Shown piece by piece: positions 7,994 to 16,039 of a stretch of 64,000 nucleotides of DNA (its first letter is position 1; every line of letters starts with the position of its first letter). The position numbers and the translations under genes are program-made. Under the pieces are notes generated by a model. The model was given only the letters and a program-made list of their open reading frames with translations. It was not told the origin of the DNA and searched no databases. Location of the stretch: NCBI RefSeq assembly GCF_039614845.1, contig NZ_JBDIML010000001.1, positions 1-64,000 of the forward strand, given 5' to 3'. This DNA comes from Ornithinibacillus xuwenensis. Its GTDB lineage: Bacteria; Bacillota; Bacilli; Bacillales; Amphibacillaceae.

Positions 7994-9193
7994 TTGAATT
8001 TTCAGTATCAAGCAAAAAAAATGACCGGCGAGAGAGTAAAAGGAACGCTGGAGGCAGATAATAAGGAAGAAGCATTAAAGGAACTAGAAAAGAAAAAGCT
8101 TATTGTAGTGGACTTACGTGAAGCAACCATTTGGAACAGGGATATTATCTTATCGAACAGAGTAAAGAATAAAGAATTTATTCTTTTCCTCAGACAGTAT
8201 TCAACCTTAATTCACGCGGGAATACCAATTTCCGATGCAACCAAGACCATGGCTAAACAAACGGAAAGCACGGTATTAAAGAACGCGCTACTAGCTATTG
8301 ATAAGCATTTAGATAGAGGAGACCCCTTATCTAAAGCTGTGGCTAAGCATCCGAAAATATTCCCAACTCTTCTTGTAAACATGATTCATGCAGGGGAAGC
8401 AAGTGGGAAGCTTGATGAAATACTAAATGATATGGCGGATTATTATGAGAAAGATTACCGAAATAAGCAACGAATTGTTTCGGCACTCCTCTATCCGGGT
8501 ATAGTGGGAATAATTACCGTGTTCCTTAGTATTTTCTTACTAGTATTTGTTGTTCCTCAGTTTGTTTCCATGTTTGATTCCTTTGGAGAAGAAATTCCCC
8601 CATTTACACAAGCTATACTAGCTATTAGTGAGTGGCTAGGAACTTATTGGTGGGTTCTGTTTCTTATGGTTATCGGCATCATTTTGTTATATCAATACCT
8701 TTTGAAGAACGAGTCTTTTGCTTACAGGGTGGATGCTGTTAAAATGAAAATACCAGTTTTAGGTCTACTTGTTCATAAGGGTACACTCGTGCGACTGACT
8801 TCCACATTAAGTACATTAGTAAATAGTGCTGTTCCTATCTTACAATCGGTTGAAATTACAGAAAATGTTGTAGATAACCGAGTGATGAAAGGTGTTATGA
8901 AAGAAGCGAGAAAATCATTGGAACAAGGAGAATCGATTACAGTTCCTTTAAAAGAACATTGGGCATTTCCTCCACTCATCATTCAAATGATGCAAATTGG
9001 AGAAAAAACAGGTACATTAGATCAAATGTTATTAAAAGCTGCTGAGTTCTATGAAGAGGAAGTAGAGCAATTATCTAATCGGATTAAAGTATTAATAGAA
9101 CCACTGATGATAATTATTTTAACATTTATAGTAGGAAGTATTATTGCAGCAGTTGTGATTCCAATGTTTTCATTATTTGAAAATATTCAATAA
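7994..9193 (+). CDS. pilC: Type IV pilus inner-membrane platform protein PilC
   Basis: The platform that couples PilB/PilT rotation to pilin insertion. The 399-aa protein has an N-terminal FQYQAKKMTGERVKG segment typical of GspF/PilC, then two cytoplasmic GspF helical domains (about 65-190 and 270-390) separated by membrane segments near 165-195 and 215-240, with a last one at 370-395. The start is TTG at 7994, nine bases after GAAAGGGG; no nearby ATG fits. It lies four bases after pilT. The last gene before the riboswitch that precedes pilA. Confidence 0.92.
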   Translation: MNFQYQAKKMTGERVKGTLEADNKEEALKELEKKKLIVVDLREATIWNRDIILSNRVKNKEFILFLRQYSTLIHAGIPISDATKTMAKQTESTVLKNALLAIDKHLDRGDPLSKAVAKHPKIFPTLLVNMIHAGEASGKLDEILNDMADYYEKDYRNKQRIVSALLYPGIVGIITVFLSIFLLVFVVPQFVSMFDSFGEEIPPFTQAILAISEWLGTYWWVLFLMVIGIILLYQYLLKNESFAYRVDAVKMKIPVLGLLVHKGTLVRLTSTLSTLVNSAVPILQSVEITENVVDNRVMKGVMKEARKSLEQGESITVPLKEHWAFPPLIIQMMQIGEKTGTLDQMLLKAAEFYEEEVEQLSNRIKVLIEPLMIIILTFIVGSIIAAVVIPMFSLFENIQ

Positions 9194-9206
9194 AAAGGTA
9201 GATAAT
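9177..9206 (+). promoter_or_regulatory. Candidate SigA promoter for the riboswitch-pilA transcript
   Basis: TTGAAA at 9177-9182 and GATAAT at 9201-9206 with an 18-nt spacer would start RNA near 9213, upstream of the aptamer. It overlaps the end of pilC. A TATACT at 9222-9227 is an alternative -10. Confidence 0.4.
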
Positions 9207-9241
9207 GGTCGAAGTTTGAATTATACTAATATTAGGACTTA

Positions 9242-9315
9242 AGTAGGATACGAAGATGAATTATCTGTATATGGGCACTTGGATAGTTCGGAGTAAGTAG
9301 TGCAACCGACCAACT
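9242..9315 (+). ncRNA. Class II cyclic-di-GMP riboswitch (GEMM-II) upstream of pilA
   Basis: The conserved GEMM-II core is present in order: GATGAAT (about 9255-9261), GGGCACTTG (9273-9281), and TAGTGCAACCGACC (9298-9311). From GGATAC through GGGCACTTG the spacing equals that of the Clostridium acetobutylicum class II aptamer as I recall it, and the whole is 74 nt. Outer pairing AGTAGG (9242-9247) with CCAACT (9310-9315) gives P1 with one A-A mismatch. No intrinsic terminator separates it from pilA. CCGACC (9306-9311) could pair with the pilA ribosome site GGTGGG, suggesting translational control (inference). Confidence 0.9.
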
Positions 9316-9357
9316 ATGTTTATACAGCATAAATAATAGTAAAAGGTGGGAAATTAC

Positions 9358-9702
9358 ATGTTTAAGCGAATCTTTAAAAATGAAAAAGGGTTTACACTAA
9401 TTGAATTACTTGCCGTCATTGTAATTTTGGGTATTATATTAGCAATCGCGGTTCCTGCTATTGGAAACATTATCAATAACTCAGAAGAGGATGCTCACGA
9501 AGCGAATGTTGAGCTAATTGAAAATGCAGCAAGATTAGCTTTTGTATCAGGACTTGATCTAGGCGAAGATGGAACGTATACCATAAATGAACTAGTTACG
9601 GAAGGGTTCTTAACAGAAATTCCTGATCCGGCTGGAGATCATACTTATGATGGAGCAGATACCGTAAGTGTAGATGCAAATGGTCTTGCAGAATATGAAT
9701 AA
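9358..9702 (+). CDS. pilA: Major type IV pilin
   Basis: A 114-residue prepilin: leader MFKRIFKNEKG, cleavage before Phe in GFTLIELLAVIVILGIILA, Glu5 present, then a long amphipathic helix with acidic residues and a very small acidic C-terminal domain without cysteines. Such small pilins are typical of Gram-positive type IV pili. AAAGGTGGG at 9342-9350 precedes ATG 9358; the in-frame GTG at 9346 lies within that site. It sits alone between the c-di-GMP-II aptamer and a strong terminator, the arrangement expected of the abundant subunit. Confidence 0.9.
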   Translation: MFKRIFKNEKGFTLIELLAVIVILGIILAIAVPAIGNIINNSEEDAHEANVELIENAARLAFVSGLDLGEDGTYTINELVTEGFLTEIPDPAGDHTYDGADTVSVDANGLAEYE

Positions 9703-9708
9703 TTAAAT

Positions 9709-9742
9709 AAAAAGCCTTGCACATCCAATGCAAGGCTTTTTT
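9709..9742 (+). terminator. Terminator after pilA
   Basis: AAAAGCCTTGCA pairs with TGCAAGGCTTTTTT across a short loop. It would let pilA be made in excess of the downstream assembly genes through partial read-through. Confidence 0.85.
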
Positions 9743-9770
9743 CATAAAGATTATTTCAGGAGAATTGTGT

Positions 9771-10526
9771 ATGAATACAGTATATTTTATCCTATTTTTT
9801 GGATTAGGCCTTCTTTTTGGCTCTTTCTTTAACGTTGTAGGGCTACGGCTCCCACAGCAAAAATCATTTACCAATGATCGCTCTATCTGCCCGAATTGCA
9901 GCCATATATTAAATTGGTATGAACTCATTCCTATATTTTCATACATATTTCAACGTGGAAGATGTCGCCATTGCAAAGCAAAAATCTCTTTTATTTATCC
10001 CGTAATGGAATTAGTGACAGGGTTTTTATTTGCGCATAGCTATGCACAATTAGGGCTTAGTGTGGAACTAATACTCGCATTATTCCTCATGTCGATGCTT
10101 GTGATAGTATTTGTATCTGATATGAAGTACATGCTTATTCCTAATAAGGTTCTGCTATTTTTCTTGCCGATATTTATTGTGCTTAGAGTTTTAGAACCAC
10201 TTGAGCCATGGTGGTCTTCTATTATAGGTGCTACTTTAGGGTTTGCCATTATTGCGGTTATTATTATTGTGAGTAACGGTGGCATGGGTGCAGGAGATAT
10301 GAAACTATTTGGTGTGCTTGGCATCGTTCTAGGGATTAAAAAAGTGCTACTTACCTTTTTCCTGTCATGTGTAATTGGTGCTGTTATTGGGTTGTTAATG
10401 CTATGGATTAATCGAATTCATCGGAAGCAACCAATACCATTTGGCCCCTATATCGTTGTGGCGGCAATCGTTACCTATTTTTATGGTGATATACTTATAA
10501 ATTGGTATGTATCAACTATTATTTAA
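9771..10526 (+). CDS. pilD: Prepilin leader peptidase / N-methyltransferase
   Basis: A polytopic A24 aspartic peptidase that cleaves prepilins after Gly and methylates the new N-terminal Phe. The bifunctional form is shown by the cytoplasmic methylase domain with zinc cysteines CPNC (about 37-40) and CRHC (about 64-67). Catalytic aspartates are in FVSDMKYMLIP and GMGAGDMKL (the GxGxGD motif). About seven membrane segments, 251 aa. AGGAG at 9758-9762 selects ATG 9771; longer in-frame starts lie in the pilA terminator. A dedicated peptidase here, distinct from the ComC expected elsewhere, supports a self-contained pilus system. Confidence 0.92.
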   Translation: MNTVYFILFFGLGLLFGSFFNVVGLRLPQQKSFTNDRSICPNCSHILNWYELIPIFSYIFQRGRCRHCKAKISFIYPVMELVTGFLFAHSYAQLGLSVELILALFLMSMLVIVFVSDMKYMLIPNKVLLFFLPIFIVLRVLEPLEPWWSSIIGATLGFAIIAVIIIVSNGGMGAGDMKLFGVLGIVLGIKKVLLTFFLSCVIGAVIGLLMLWINRIHRKQPIPFGPYIVVAAIVTYFYGDILINWYVSTII

Positions 10527-10538
10527 GAAGGTGATAGC

Positions 10539-11453
10539 ATGGGAGTAATGAATAAGGACAGAGTAAATATTGTTATCACAAATCATGTTTTGCGTTACTC
10601 TTATCATAAAAATGCATCTCTTGATCGTGTGATTGACCAAGGTGAAATACCGCTTCCCCATGAAACAATCAAAGATGGGAACATTGTAGATAAGACGACA
10701 TTACGAAATATTCTTATAGATTTTGTGCAACAGAAGAAATGGAAGCGTAAAAATATTTGTTTTTGTTTACCAGATGATTCTGTTGTGATTCGACAGTTGC
10801 AAATACCTGCAGGGCTTACAAAATCAGAGGCTTTAGGTTATGTACAGACACAGCTCGGGCATAGCTTCTATTTGCCATTTGCCAACCCTGCCCTTGAAAT
10901 TGAGTTCCTGGACATAAATAATCATGAAAGAAGTATTCTGCTCTATGCCTACCCAAAAGATAAAATTGATGCTTTTGCGGGCTTATTCCGAGAATCTGGC
11001 TTGAGGCCGATTGTGGCTGACCTAACATCACTCTCTGTTTATCGCTATTTTTATAAACAGAGTGAGCTAAATAAAGACCACATATTACATGTGCATTGGA
11101 ATTGGGATGCTCTTGTATTAACAGCATTTCATCATCATAAAGCCGTGTTTACCCGTTACATTAAAGTGGAGATGATGGAACATCGTAATGATCTAAGTGA
11201 AGAAACTATTGAACAAACGATAAATGAGTACAGTGTAGAAATAAACCGTATTATTGATTTTTATAAATATTCCATATCGAAGGGGCAAGCTGATATCAAT
11301 TTAATATTATTGACAGGTGATTTTCCATACCTTCAACAAGTGAAAAACACCTTAAGGCAATCACTTTCAACCGAAATCCATCCATTTACAGATGAAGTGG
11401 ACGATTTAAAATATATTGATGTACTAGGGCTAGCTTTAAAAGAAGGAATTTGA
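10539..11453 (+). CDS. pilM: Type IV pilus assembly protein PilM (actin-like)
   Basis: A 304-aa cytoplasmic protein with the ASKHA-type beta-alpha pattern of PilM: NIVITNHVLRY at the start, CLPDDSVVIRQLQIP about residue 70, DLTSLSVYRYFYK about 160, and a late ILLTGDFPY segment. PilM binds the N-terminal peptide of PilN and links the membrane alignment complex to the motors. AAGAAGGTGAT precedes ATG 10539. The next gene is PilN, 16 nt on, as in pilMNO operons. Sequence is diverged, so the call rests on fold pattern and gene order together. Confidence 0.8.
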   Translation: MGVMNKDRVNIVITNHVLRYSYHKNASLDRVIDQGEIPLPHETIKDGNIVDKTTLRNILIDFVQQKKWKRKNICFCLPDDSVVIRQLQIPAGLTKSEALGYVQTQLGHSFYLPFANPALEIEFLDINNHERSILLYAYPKDKIDAFAGLFRESGLRPIVADLTSLSVYRYFYKQSELNKDHILHVHWNWDALVLTAFHHHKAVFTRYIKVEMMEHRNDLSEETIEQTINEYSVEINRIIDFYKYSISKGQADINLILLTGDFPYLQQVKNTLRQSLSTEIHPFTDEVDDLKYIDVLGLALKEGI

Positions 11454-11469
11454 AGAGAGGGAGCAATGG

Positions 11470-12012
11470 ATGAACGTAGAGATTAATTTTCTAGAAAAAA
11501 AAGAAAAGAAAAATATTGCTCCTTACTTATTAGGCTTCATGGCATTACTTCTAATTATTTCTGTAATAAGTGCTATCTTATGGCAAAGTATTCAGTTAAA
11601 GCAGTCCATCTCAAGTAAAACAGATTATGCTGAACAATTAGAGGACCACATCTCTTCGAATCAAGATGGTATGAATGGATCAAAGAATCTCATGCAGCTT
11701 CAAGAAACGATGGATACTTTAAAAATGGAGTCTTTACCGACTGTTGCAATTTATGAGGATACGCTAAGATTGTTGATTGACCCAAATCACCTTGTTAGTT
11801 ATCAGAATGTACAGGTAGATCAATTTGTATTGGAAGCACGCTTTTCTGATTTAACAGCTGTAGCAAATTTTGTAGCCCTTATACTAAATCGATCTTATGT
11901 TCAAGATGTTCAACTGACTAGTGTAAGTAGTGCAGCAACTGGATATGAAGCAACCATAACCGTTTATTATAGTGAGGATGCTGTCAAAAAGGAGCTTGGC
12001 GAAGATGAGTAG
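11470..12012 (+). CDS. pilN: Type IV pilus assembly protein PilN
   Basis: A 180-aa bitopic protein: the short cytoplasmic INFLEKKEKK tail is a variant of the PilN INLLP motif that contacts PilM, then one membrane helix (about 18-41), a coiled coil (about 45-85) and a small ferredoxin-like domain outside. AGAGAGGGAG lies seven bases before ATG 11470. It overlaps PilO by eight bases, indicating coupling. Function as the PilO partner in the inner-membrane alignment complex is established for the family. Confidence 0.82.
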   Translation: MNVEINFLEKKEKKNIAPYLLGFMALLLIISVISAILWQSIQLKQSISSKTDYAEQLEDHISSNQDGMNGSKNLMQLQETMDTLKMESLPTVAIYEDTLRLLIDPNHLVSYQNVQVDQFVLEARFSDLTAVANFVALILNRSYVQDVQLTSVSSAATGYEATITVYYSEDAVKKELGEDE

Positions 12013-12529
12013 AAGCTGGTCAAAAAAACATTTCCTAATCGCAATAGGTATATTAATCCTTTCGATATTACTGTATTTTGGACTATATATTTCGATTGTA
12101 AAGCCTTTACAAACAAAAGAAAATCTGTTAATTCAAAAGGTCTCAACACACGAAGCTATTTACGAACGAATATCAAAGGAAAAAGAAAGTACACAAGGTC
12201 AAAGGGAACCTTTCGAGATAATTGAGATGATTCCAAATGAAAAATCACCTGATCTCGTAATAGAACGTTTATATCAACTAGGGAACCAAGCCAATGTAAG
12301 AATATCGTATATTGGGGCTTTGGAACAATCTGAACCAAGTGATACGATTGGAAAGGCACCATATTCACTTGAGTTGGAGTCAGAAAATCTTTACGATATG
12401 AATATCTTTTTAAATACCCTTTTGGAAAGTAAAAGGCTTATGACAGTCGATTCACTCGACATTAGTCAATCGGAAGAAAGCATATTTGCTTCTGTTACCT
12501 TCACGACCTTCTATCAAATCAACGAATAA
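12005..12529 (+). CDS. pilO: Type IV pilus assembly protein PilO-like
   Basis: A 174-aa bitopic protein with a basic start MSRSWSKK, one membrane helix (about 10-30), a coiled coil (35-65) and a ferredoxin-like beta-alpha-beta domain, the PilO/GspM architecture. ATG 12005 overlaps the pilN stop and follows GGAG at 11991; a longer in-frame start at 11972 would lie deep inside pilN. It ends the operon, followed by a terminator. No PilP or PilQ is expected because there is no outer membrane. Confidence 0.8.
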   Translation: MSRSWSKKHFLIAIGILILSILLYFGLYISIVKPLQTKENLLIQKVSTHEAIYERISKEKESTQGQREPFEIIEMIPNEKSPDLVIERLYQLGNQANVRISYIGALEQSEPSDTIGKAPYSLELESENLYDMNIFLNTLLESKRLMTVDSLDISQSEESIFASVTFTTFYQINE

Positions 12530-12554
12530 GACAGCAAATGCTGTCTTTTTTTTG
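12530..12554 (+). terminator. Terminator of the pil locus
   Basis: GACAGCA/TGCTGTC stem with a two-base loop followed by a long T-run, starting right after the pilO stop. Confidence 0.85.
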
Positions 12555-12631
12555 TTTGTTTTAAAAAGACATGCTTGTTCTGTTTGAAATAGCCATCTCA
12601 TAAACTATTACAAAGCAATAAAGGAGGGGTT

Positions 12632-12859
12632 ATGTTGAGACATTATGCGATACTTCGTTTATTATTAGGTGCTTTCTTTTTATATTTTGCTTGGCCATTA
12701 ATCCCAGCAGCTGAATCACAGCTAGAAATGGTATTTTGGGGTGCTTGGTTATTGTTCTTTGTATTTGTTATGGGAGCGAATTTTGCTACGCTACTACATC
12801 TTTCAGAGCCACCAGTTATGGAACAGGAATATGATAAAATAAGACAAACAGATTCTTAA
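12632..12859 (+). CDS. Small membrane protein of unknown function
   Basis: A 75-aa protein with two hydrophobic segments (about residues 8-25 and 33-53) and a short acidic tail. I do not recognise it. The strong AAGGAGGGG site at 12621-12629 and clean start ATG 12632 make it a real gene. It lies alone between the pil terminator and ytoI, so it could be a pilus accessory protein or belong to the backbone; sequence does not decide. Confidence 0.7.
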   Translation: MLRHYAILRLLLGAFFLYFAWPLIPAAESQLEMVFWGAWLLFFVFVMGANFATLLHLSEPPVMEQEYDKIRQTDS

Positions 12860-12936
12860 ACATTGAGCCTATTAAGTTTCATCTGTATAATATAGTTACA
12901 TATTGTGACTAGTACAGTTGAAAGTCGGTGAACCGA

Positions 12937-14244
12937 ATGGCTACAAAGCATGAGCAAATCATTCAACATATCATATCATTAAATGTTGGAAGTAAAATTT
13001 CTGTCAGACAAATTGCCAAGAACTTGAATGTGAGTGAAGGAACAGCTTATCGAGCGATTAAAGAAGCTGAAAACATTGGGTTAGTAAGTACTATTGAACG
13101 AGTTGGAACAATTCGAATTGAACGAAAGAAAAAAGAAAACTTTGATCGGCTTACATTTGCAGAGGTCATTAATATTGTCGATGGACAAGTTCTTGGAGGT
13201 CGTGAAGGGCTGCACAAAACCTTAAATAAATTTGTTATTGGTGCCATGCAGTTAGATGCGATGATGCGATATACCGAGGCAGGCTCTTTACTCATCGTTG
13301 GAAATCGTGTCAAAGCACATGAGCTAGCTCTTAATGAAGGAGCTGCAGTATTAATTACAGGAGGATTTGATACAGAGGACTATATCAAACGCTTAGCTGA
13401 TGAAAAGCAGCTTCCTATTATTTCTACAAGCTATGATTCATTTACTGTAGCGGCTATGATTAATCGCGCAATTTATGATCAGCTTATCAAAAAAGAGATA
13501 GTATTAGTAGGGGATATTTGTACAACCTCAGAGCAGGCACAATACTTAAAACTTGGCGATACTATTCGGGATTGGTATGAAGTAAATGAAGCCTCTGCCC
13601 ATTCGAGGTTTCCGGTCTTAGATGAAAAAAATAGAGTTGTCGGTATTGTGACATCAAAAGATATTATTGGAAAAGAACGAGAGACATCTATTGAGAAGGT
13701 TATGACGAGAAATCCTATCGTGGTCCAATCCAAAACCTCCCTTGCATATGTAGCACACATGATGGTTTGGGAGGGGATTGAGGTTGTACCGGTTGTCAAT
13801 GAGTCTGCTTCCTTAATTGGGATTGTTTCTAGACAAGATGTTCTAAAGGCACTGCAACAAATTCAACGTCAACCACAAATTGGTGAAACAATTGATGACA
13901 TTGTGAAAAACAATGTCGTATCACTTGAAGAGGATAAAACCATTTTCCAGGCAAAGGTTATTCCTCAAATGACCAATCAGTTAGGTACATTATCTCATGG
14001 CGTGTTTACATCACTTGTAACGGAAGCAAGTAGTAGATTGCTACTCCAACTTAAAAAGGGCGATTTGGTAGTAGAAAATTTAACCGTTTATTTTCTAAAA
14101 CCAGTGCCTATTGACTCTAATTTGTTAATTAAGCCACTATTGCTTGAGGCAGGAAGAATTTATGCGAAAATTGACGTGGAAGTATATAACGAAAAGAAGC
14201 TAGTTGGAAAAGCGCTCTTAATGGCACAAATTATGGATCGCTAA
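12937..14244 (+). CDS. ytoI: HTH-DRTGG-CBS-hotdog domain protein YtoI
   Basis: A 435-aa cytoplasmic regulator-like protein. In order: winged helix-turn-helix (about 1-60, ISVRQIAKNLNVSEGTAYRA), DRTGG domain (about 75-190, GANMQL-like AMQLDAMMRYTEAGSLLIVG), two CBS repeats (195-310, with FPVLDEKNRVVGIVTSKD and VPVVNESASLIGIVSRQD) and a C-terminal hotdog/thioesterase-like domain (320-435). CBS pairs usually bind adenosyl ligands. ATG 12937 follows a weak CGGTGA site. Function of YtoI is not established; DNA binding tuned by a nucleotide is the natural inference. Confidence 0.88.
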   Translation: MATKHEQIIQHIISLNVGSKISVRQIAKNLNVSEGTAYRAIKEAENIGLVSTIERVGTIRIERKKKENFDRLTFAEVINIVDGQVLGGREGLHKTLNKFVIGAMQLDAMMRYTEAGSLLIVGNRVKAHELALNEGAAVLITGGFDTEDYIKRLADEKQLPIISTSYDSFTVAAMINRAIYDQLIKKEIVLVGDICTTSEQAQYLKLGDTIRDWYEVNEASAHSRFPVLDEKNRVVGIVTSKDIIGKERETSIEKVMTRNPIVVQSKTSLAYVAHMMVWEGIEVVPVVNESASLIGIVSRQDVLKALQQIQRQPQIGETIDDIVKNNVVSLEEDKTIFQAKVIPQMTNQLGTLSHGVFTSLVTEASSRLLLQLKKGDLVVENLTVYFLKPVPIDSNLLIKPLLLEAGRIYAKIDVEVYNEKKLVGKALLMAQIMDR

Positions 14245-14250
14245 TCATAA

Positions 14251-14281
14251 AAAAGCTGACTAGTAAGGACTAGTCAGCTGG
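14251..14281 (-). terminator. Terminator of ytpI
   Basis: AGCTGACTAGT/ACTAGTCAGCT is an 11-bp perfect stem with a 4-nt loop and, on the minus strand, a T-run. The ytpI stop codon TAG lies inside the stem. Confidence 0.8.
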
Positions 14282-14566
14282 ATTTAATCGTTTCCACTCA
14301 TTTCGGTAATGCTTTGTTTCTCTAACACCTCTAATAAGCTGTAAGATTCCAAGAATAACAAATAACATGCCGATAAATAGTGAAACTTTCGTTTGATAGA
14401 ATATGTACTGGTTTATTCCAAATGATAGAATAAAAATACCAAGACATATTCTAGCTTTTGCATTAAAGTATGCTTGTGTTAATCCATCCCTTGTTTTCAA
14501 GATTGCAACTTTATAATATAGGTACAATACAATGGATAGAACGATTACGATTGGAAAAATGATCAT
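14270..14566 (-). CDS. ytpI: YtpI-like small membrane protein
   Basis: A 98-aa protein with three hydrophobic helices (about 2-20, 35-55, 60-80) and a basic C-terminus. Size, orientation between ytoI and nrnA, and topology match B. subtilis YtpI. AGGAG lies nine bases before ATG 14566. Function unknown. Confidence 0.8.
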   Translation of the reverse strand: MIIFPIVIVLSIVLYLYYKVAILKTRDGLTQAYFNAKARICLGIFILSFGINQYIFYQTKVSLFIGMLFVILGILQLIRGVRETKHYRNEWKRLNPAD

Positions 14567-14682
14567 ATGTATCTACTCCTAAATTCAAATCGAAGATAAT
14601 TCATTCCATATTGTAGCATTATTACTTATAAATTAGCCAGTTATTATGTGATAATATTTTGAACAGTAAAGGAGAATGCCAC

Positions 14683-15624
14683 ATGTCTATTGAAGCAATC
14701 CAACAAGCAATCAAGAAATATCAGACTATCATTATCCATCGGCATGTACGTCCAGATCCGGATGCATTAGGCTCACAAGCTGGTTTGCGAGAAATAATTC
14801 AAACAACCTACCCGGATAAACAAGTATTTGTTGTAGGAGAGAATGACCCATCCTTAACATTTTTAGTAGAGATGGATGTAATAGAGGATGAGGTATTTCA
14901 TAATGCGCTTATTATTATTTGTGACACTGCTAACACTGGGCGTATAGATGATGCTAGATATACCTTAGGAGACAAAATTATTAAAATCGATCATCATCCA
15001 AATGTAGATGCGTATGGTGATATAAGCTGGGTGGACACCTCCGCAAGTTCCACTAGTGAAATGATTTATCACTTTTTTATCCAAGCAGATGGCTTAAAAA
15101 TGAATGATGCTGCTGCCAGATTACTTTATGGTGGAATTGTAGGAGATACAGGTAGATTCCTATTTCCTAGTACAACGAAAAAAACCTTGCAGTACGCTGC
15201 AGAACTTGTCACGTATGACTTTGATCGTTCAAAGCTTTATGATGGAATATATAATGTGAAAGACAATATTGCAAGACTTCGAGGCTACATATTACAAAAC
15301 TTTAGTCTTACTGACGATGGCTTAAGTGTTGTTGAATTAAAACAGGACATTTTACACCAATATAATGTCAGTGCTTTGGAGACAGGGCAATTAGTTGGTA
15401 CACTCGGAGATGTAGAGGGCATTCTGGCATGGGTATTCTTTATTGAGGAAGAAGACCAAATCCGAGTTCGATTGCGTTCCAAAGGTCCTGTTATTAATGG
15501 CGTTGCAGCAAAATATAATGGTGGGGGACACCCAATGGCTTCTGGAGCATCTGTATACTCGTGGGATGAAGCTTCTCAAGTAGTTCAAGATTTACGTCAA
15601 GTTATAGAAGAATATTATTACTAA
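14683..15624 (+). CDS. nrnA: Bifunctional oligoribonuclease / pAp phosphatase NrnA
   Basis: A DHH/DHHA1 phosphoesterase that degrades the shortest RNA oligomers and dephosphorylates 3'-phosphoadenosine 5'-phosphate. Motifs: HRHVRPDPDALGSQ (about 22-35), CDTANTGRI, KIDHHPN (DHH, about 107-113) and the C-terminal GGGHPMASG (DHHA1). 313 aa matches the family. AAAGGAG at 14668-14674 selects ATG 14683 over an upstream in-frame start. NrnA also degrades pGpG in some bacteria, of interest beside a c-di-GMP-controlled pilus locus, but this is speculative here. Confidence 0.93.
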   Translation: MSIEAIQQAIKKYQTIIIHRHVRPDPDALGSQAGLREIIQTTYPDKQVFVVGENDPSLTFLVEMDVIEDEVFHNALIIICDTANTGRIDDARYTLGDKIIKIDHHPNVDAYGDISWVDTSASSTSEMIYHFFIQADGLKMNDAAARLLYGGIVGDTGRFLFPSTTKKTLQYAAELVTYDFDRSKLYDGIYNVKDNIARLRGYILQNFSLTDDGLSVVELKQDILHQYNVSALETGQLVGTLGDVEGILAWVFFIEEEDQIRVRLRSKGPVINGVAAKYNGGGHPMASGASVYSWDEASQVVQDLRQVIEEYYY

Positions 15625-15626
15625 AA

Positions 15627-15661
15627 AAAGTGCTGATTTCTCTTTTGAAATCAGCACTTAT
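15627..15661 (-). terminator. Terminator between nrnA and the small minus-strand gene
   Basis: AAGTGCTGATTTC pairs with GAAATCAGCACTT over a 6-nt loop. The T-run is good on the minus strand and weaker on the plus strand, so it mainly ends the 64-aa gene and may also serve nrnA. Confidence 0.8.
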
Positions 15662-15855
15662 TAGCTACTTTTCTTTTTGACTGGTATAAACCAACATCCA
15701 GATGGTGTTTCATCATAATACACATCAAGTCCGTTTCTCTCTATATCCCTTTTAATTAAGCGAATTACTTCCTTGGATTCTGCATATGCAGTACGCCCGG
15801 CTTTTAATTGCTCAATCTTACGGTCGCGAATACGTCTTTCATTCATTATTAACAT
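15661..15855 (-). CDS. Small conserved protein (YtzJ-like)
   Basis: A 64-aa basic protein: charged helical N-terminus (NERRIRDRKIEQLKAGR) followed by a short beta part with YYDETPSGCWFIP. Its place between nrnA and ytrI fits the small Bacillus gene ytzJ, but I am unsure of that match. An excellent AAAGGGGAGG site lies seven bases before ATG 15855. Function unknown; it sits among sporulation genes. Confidence 0.72.
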   Translation of the reverse strand: MLIMNERRIRDRKIEQLKAGRTAYAESKEVIRLIKRDIERNGLDVYYDETPSGCWFIPVKKKSS

Positions 15856-16039
15856 GCGAATCCTCCCCTTTCTTAATTATATGAATGGATATTCATCTTT
15901 TCCTCTATTTTACTTGAAGTTCCCAATAATTCCTACTATAATGCGCTTTGTTTCATGAAACGTTCACATAATTAAGAGGAAAATGAAAATCTCACCCTTA
16001 AGCATATGCCAAAAAGGAAGAAAAGGTGCATGTACATGG

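Noticed and set aside
2974..12529. Reading the pilus locus as a ComG competence operon
   Set aside because: PilT, PilM, PilN, PilO and a dedicated prepilin peptidase are present and the ComGC-GG gene order is not; these mark a type IV pilus.
15950..15985. A TGAAAC sequence near 15954 as another SigW promoter
   Set aside because: No CGTA at the needed spacing and no gene on that strand downstream.
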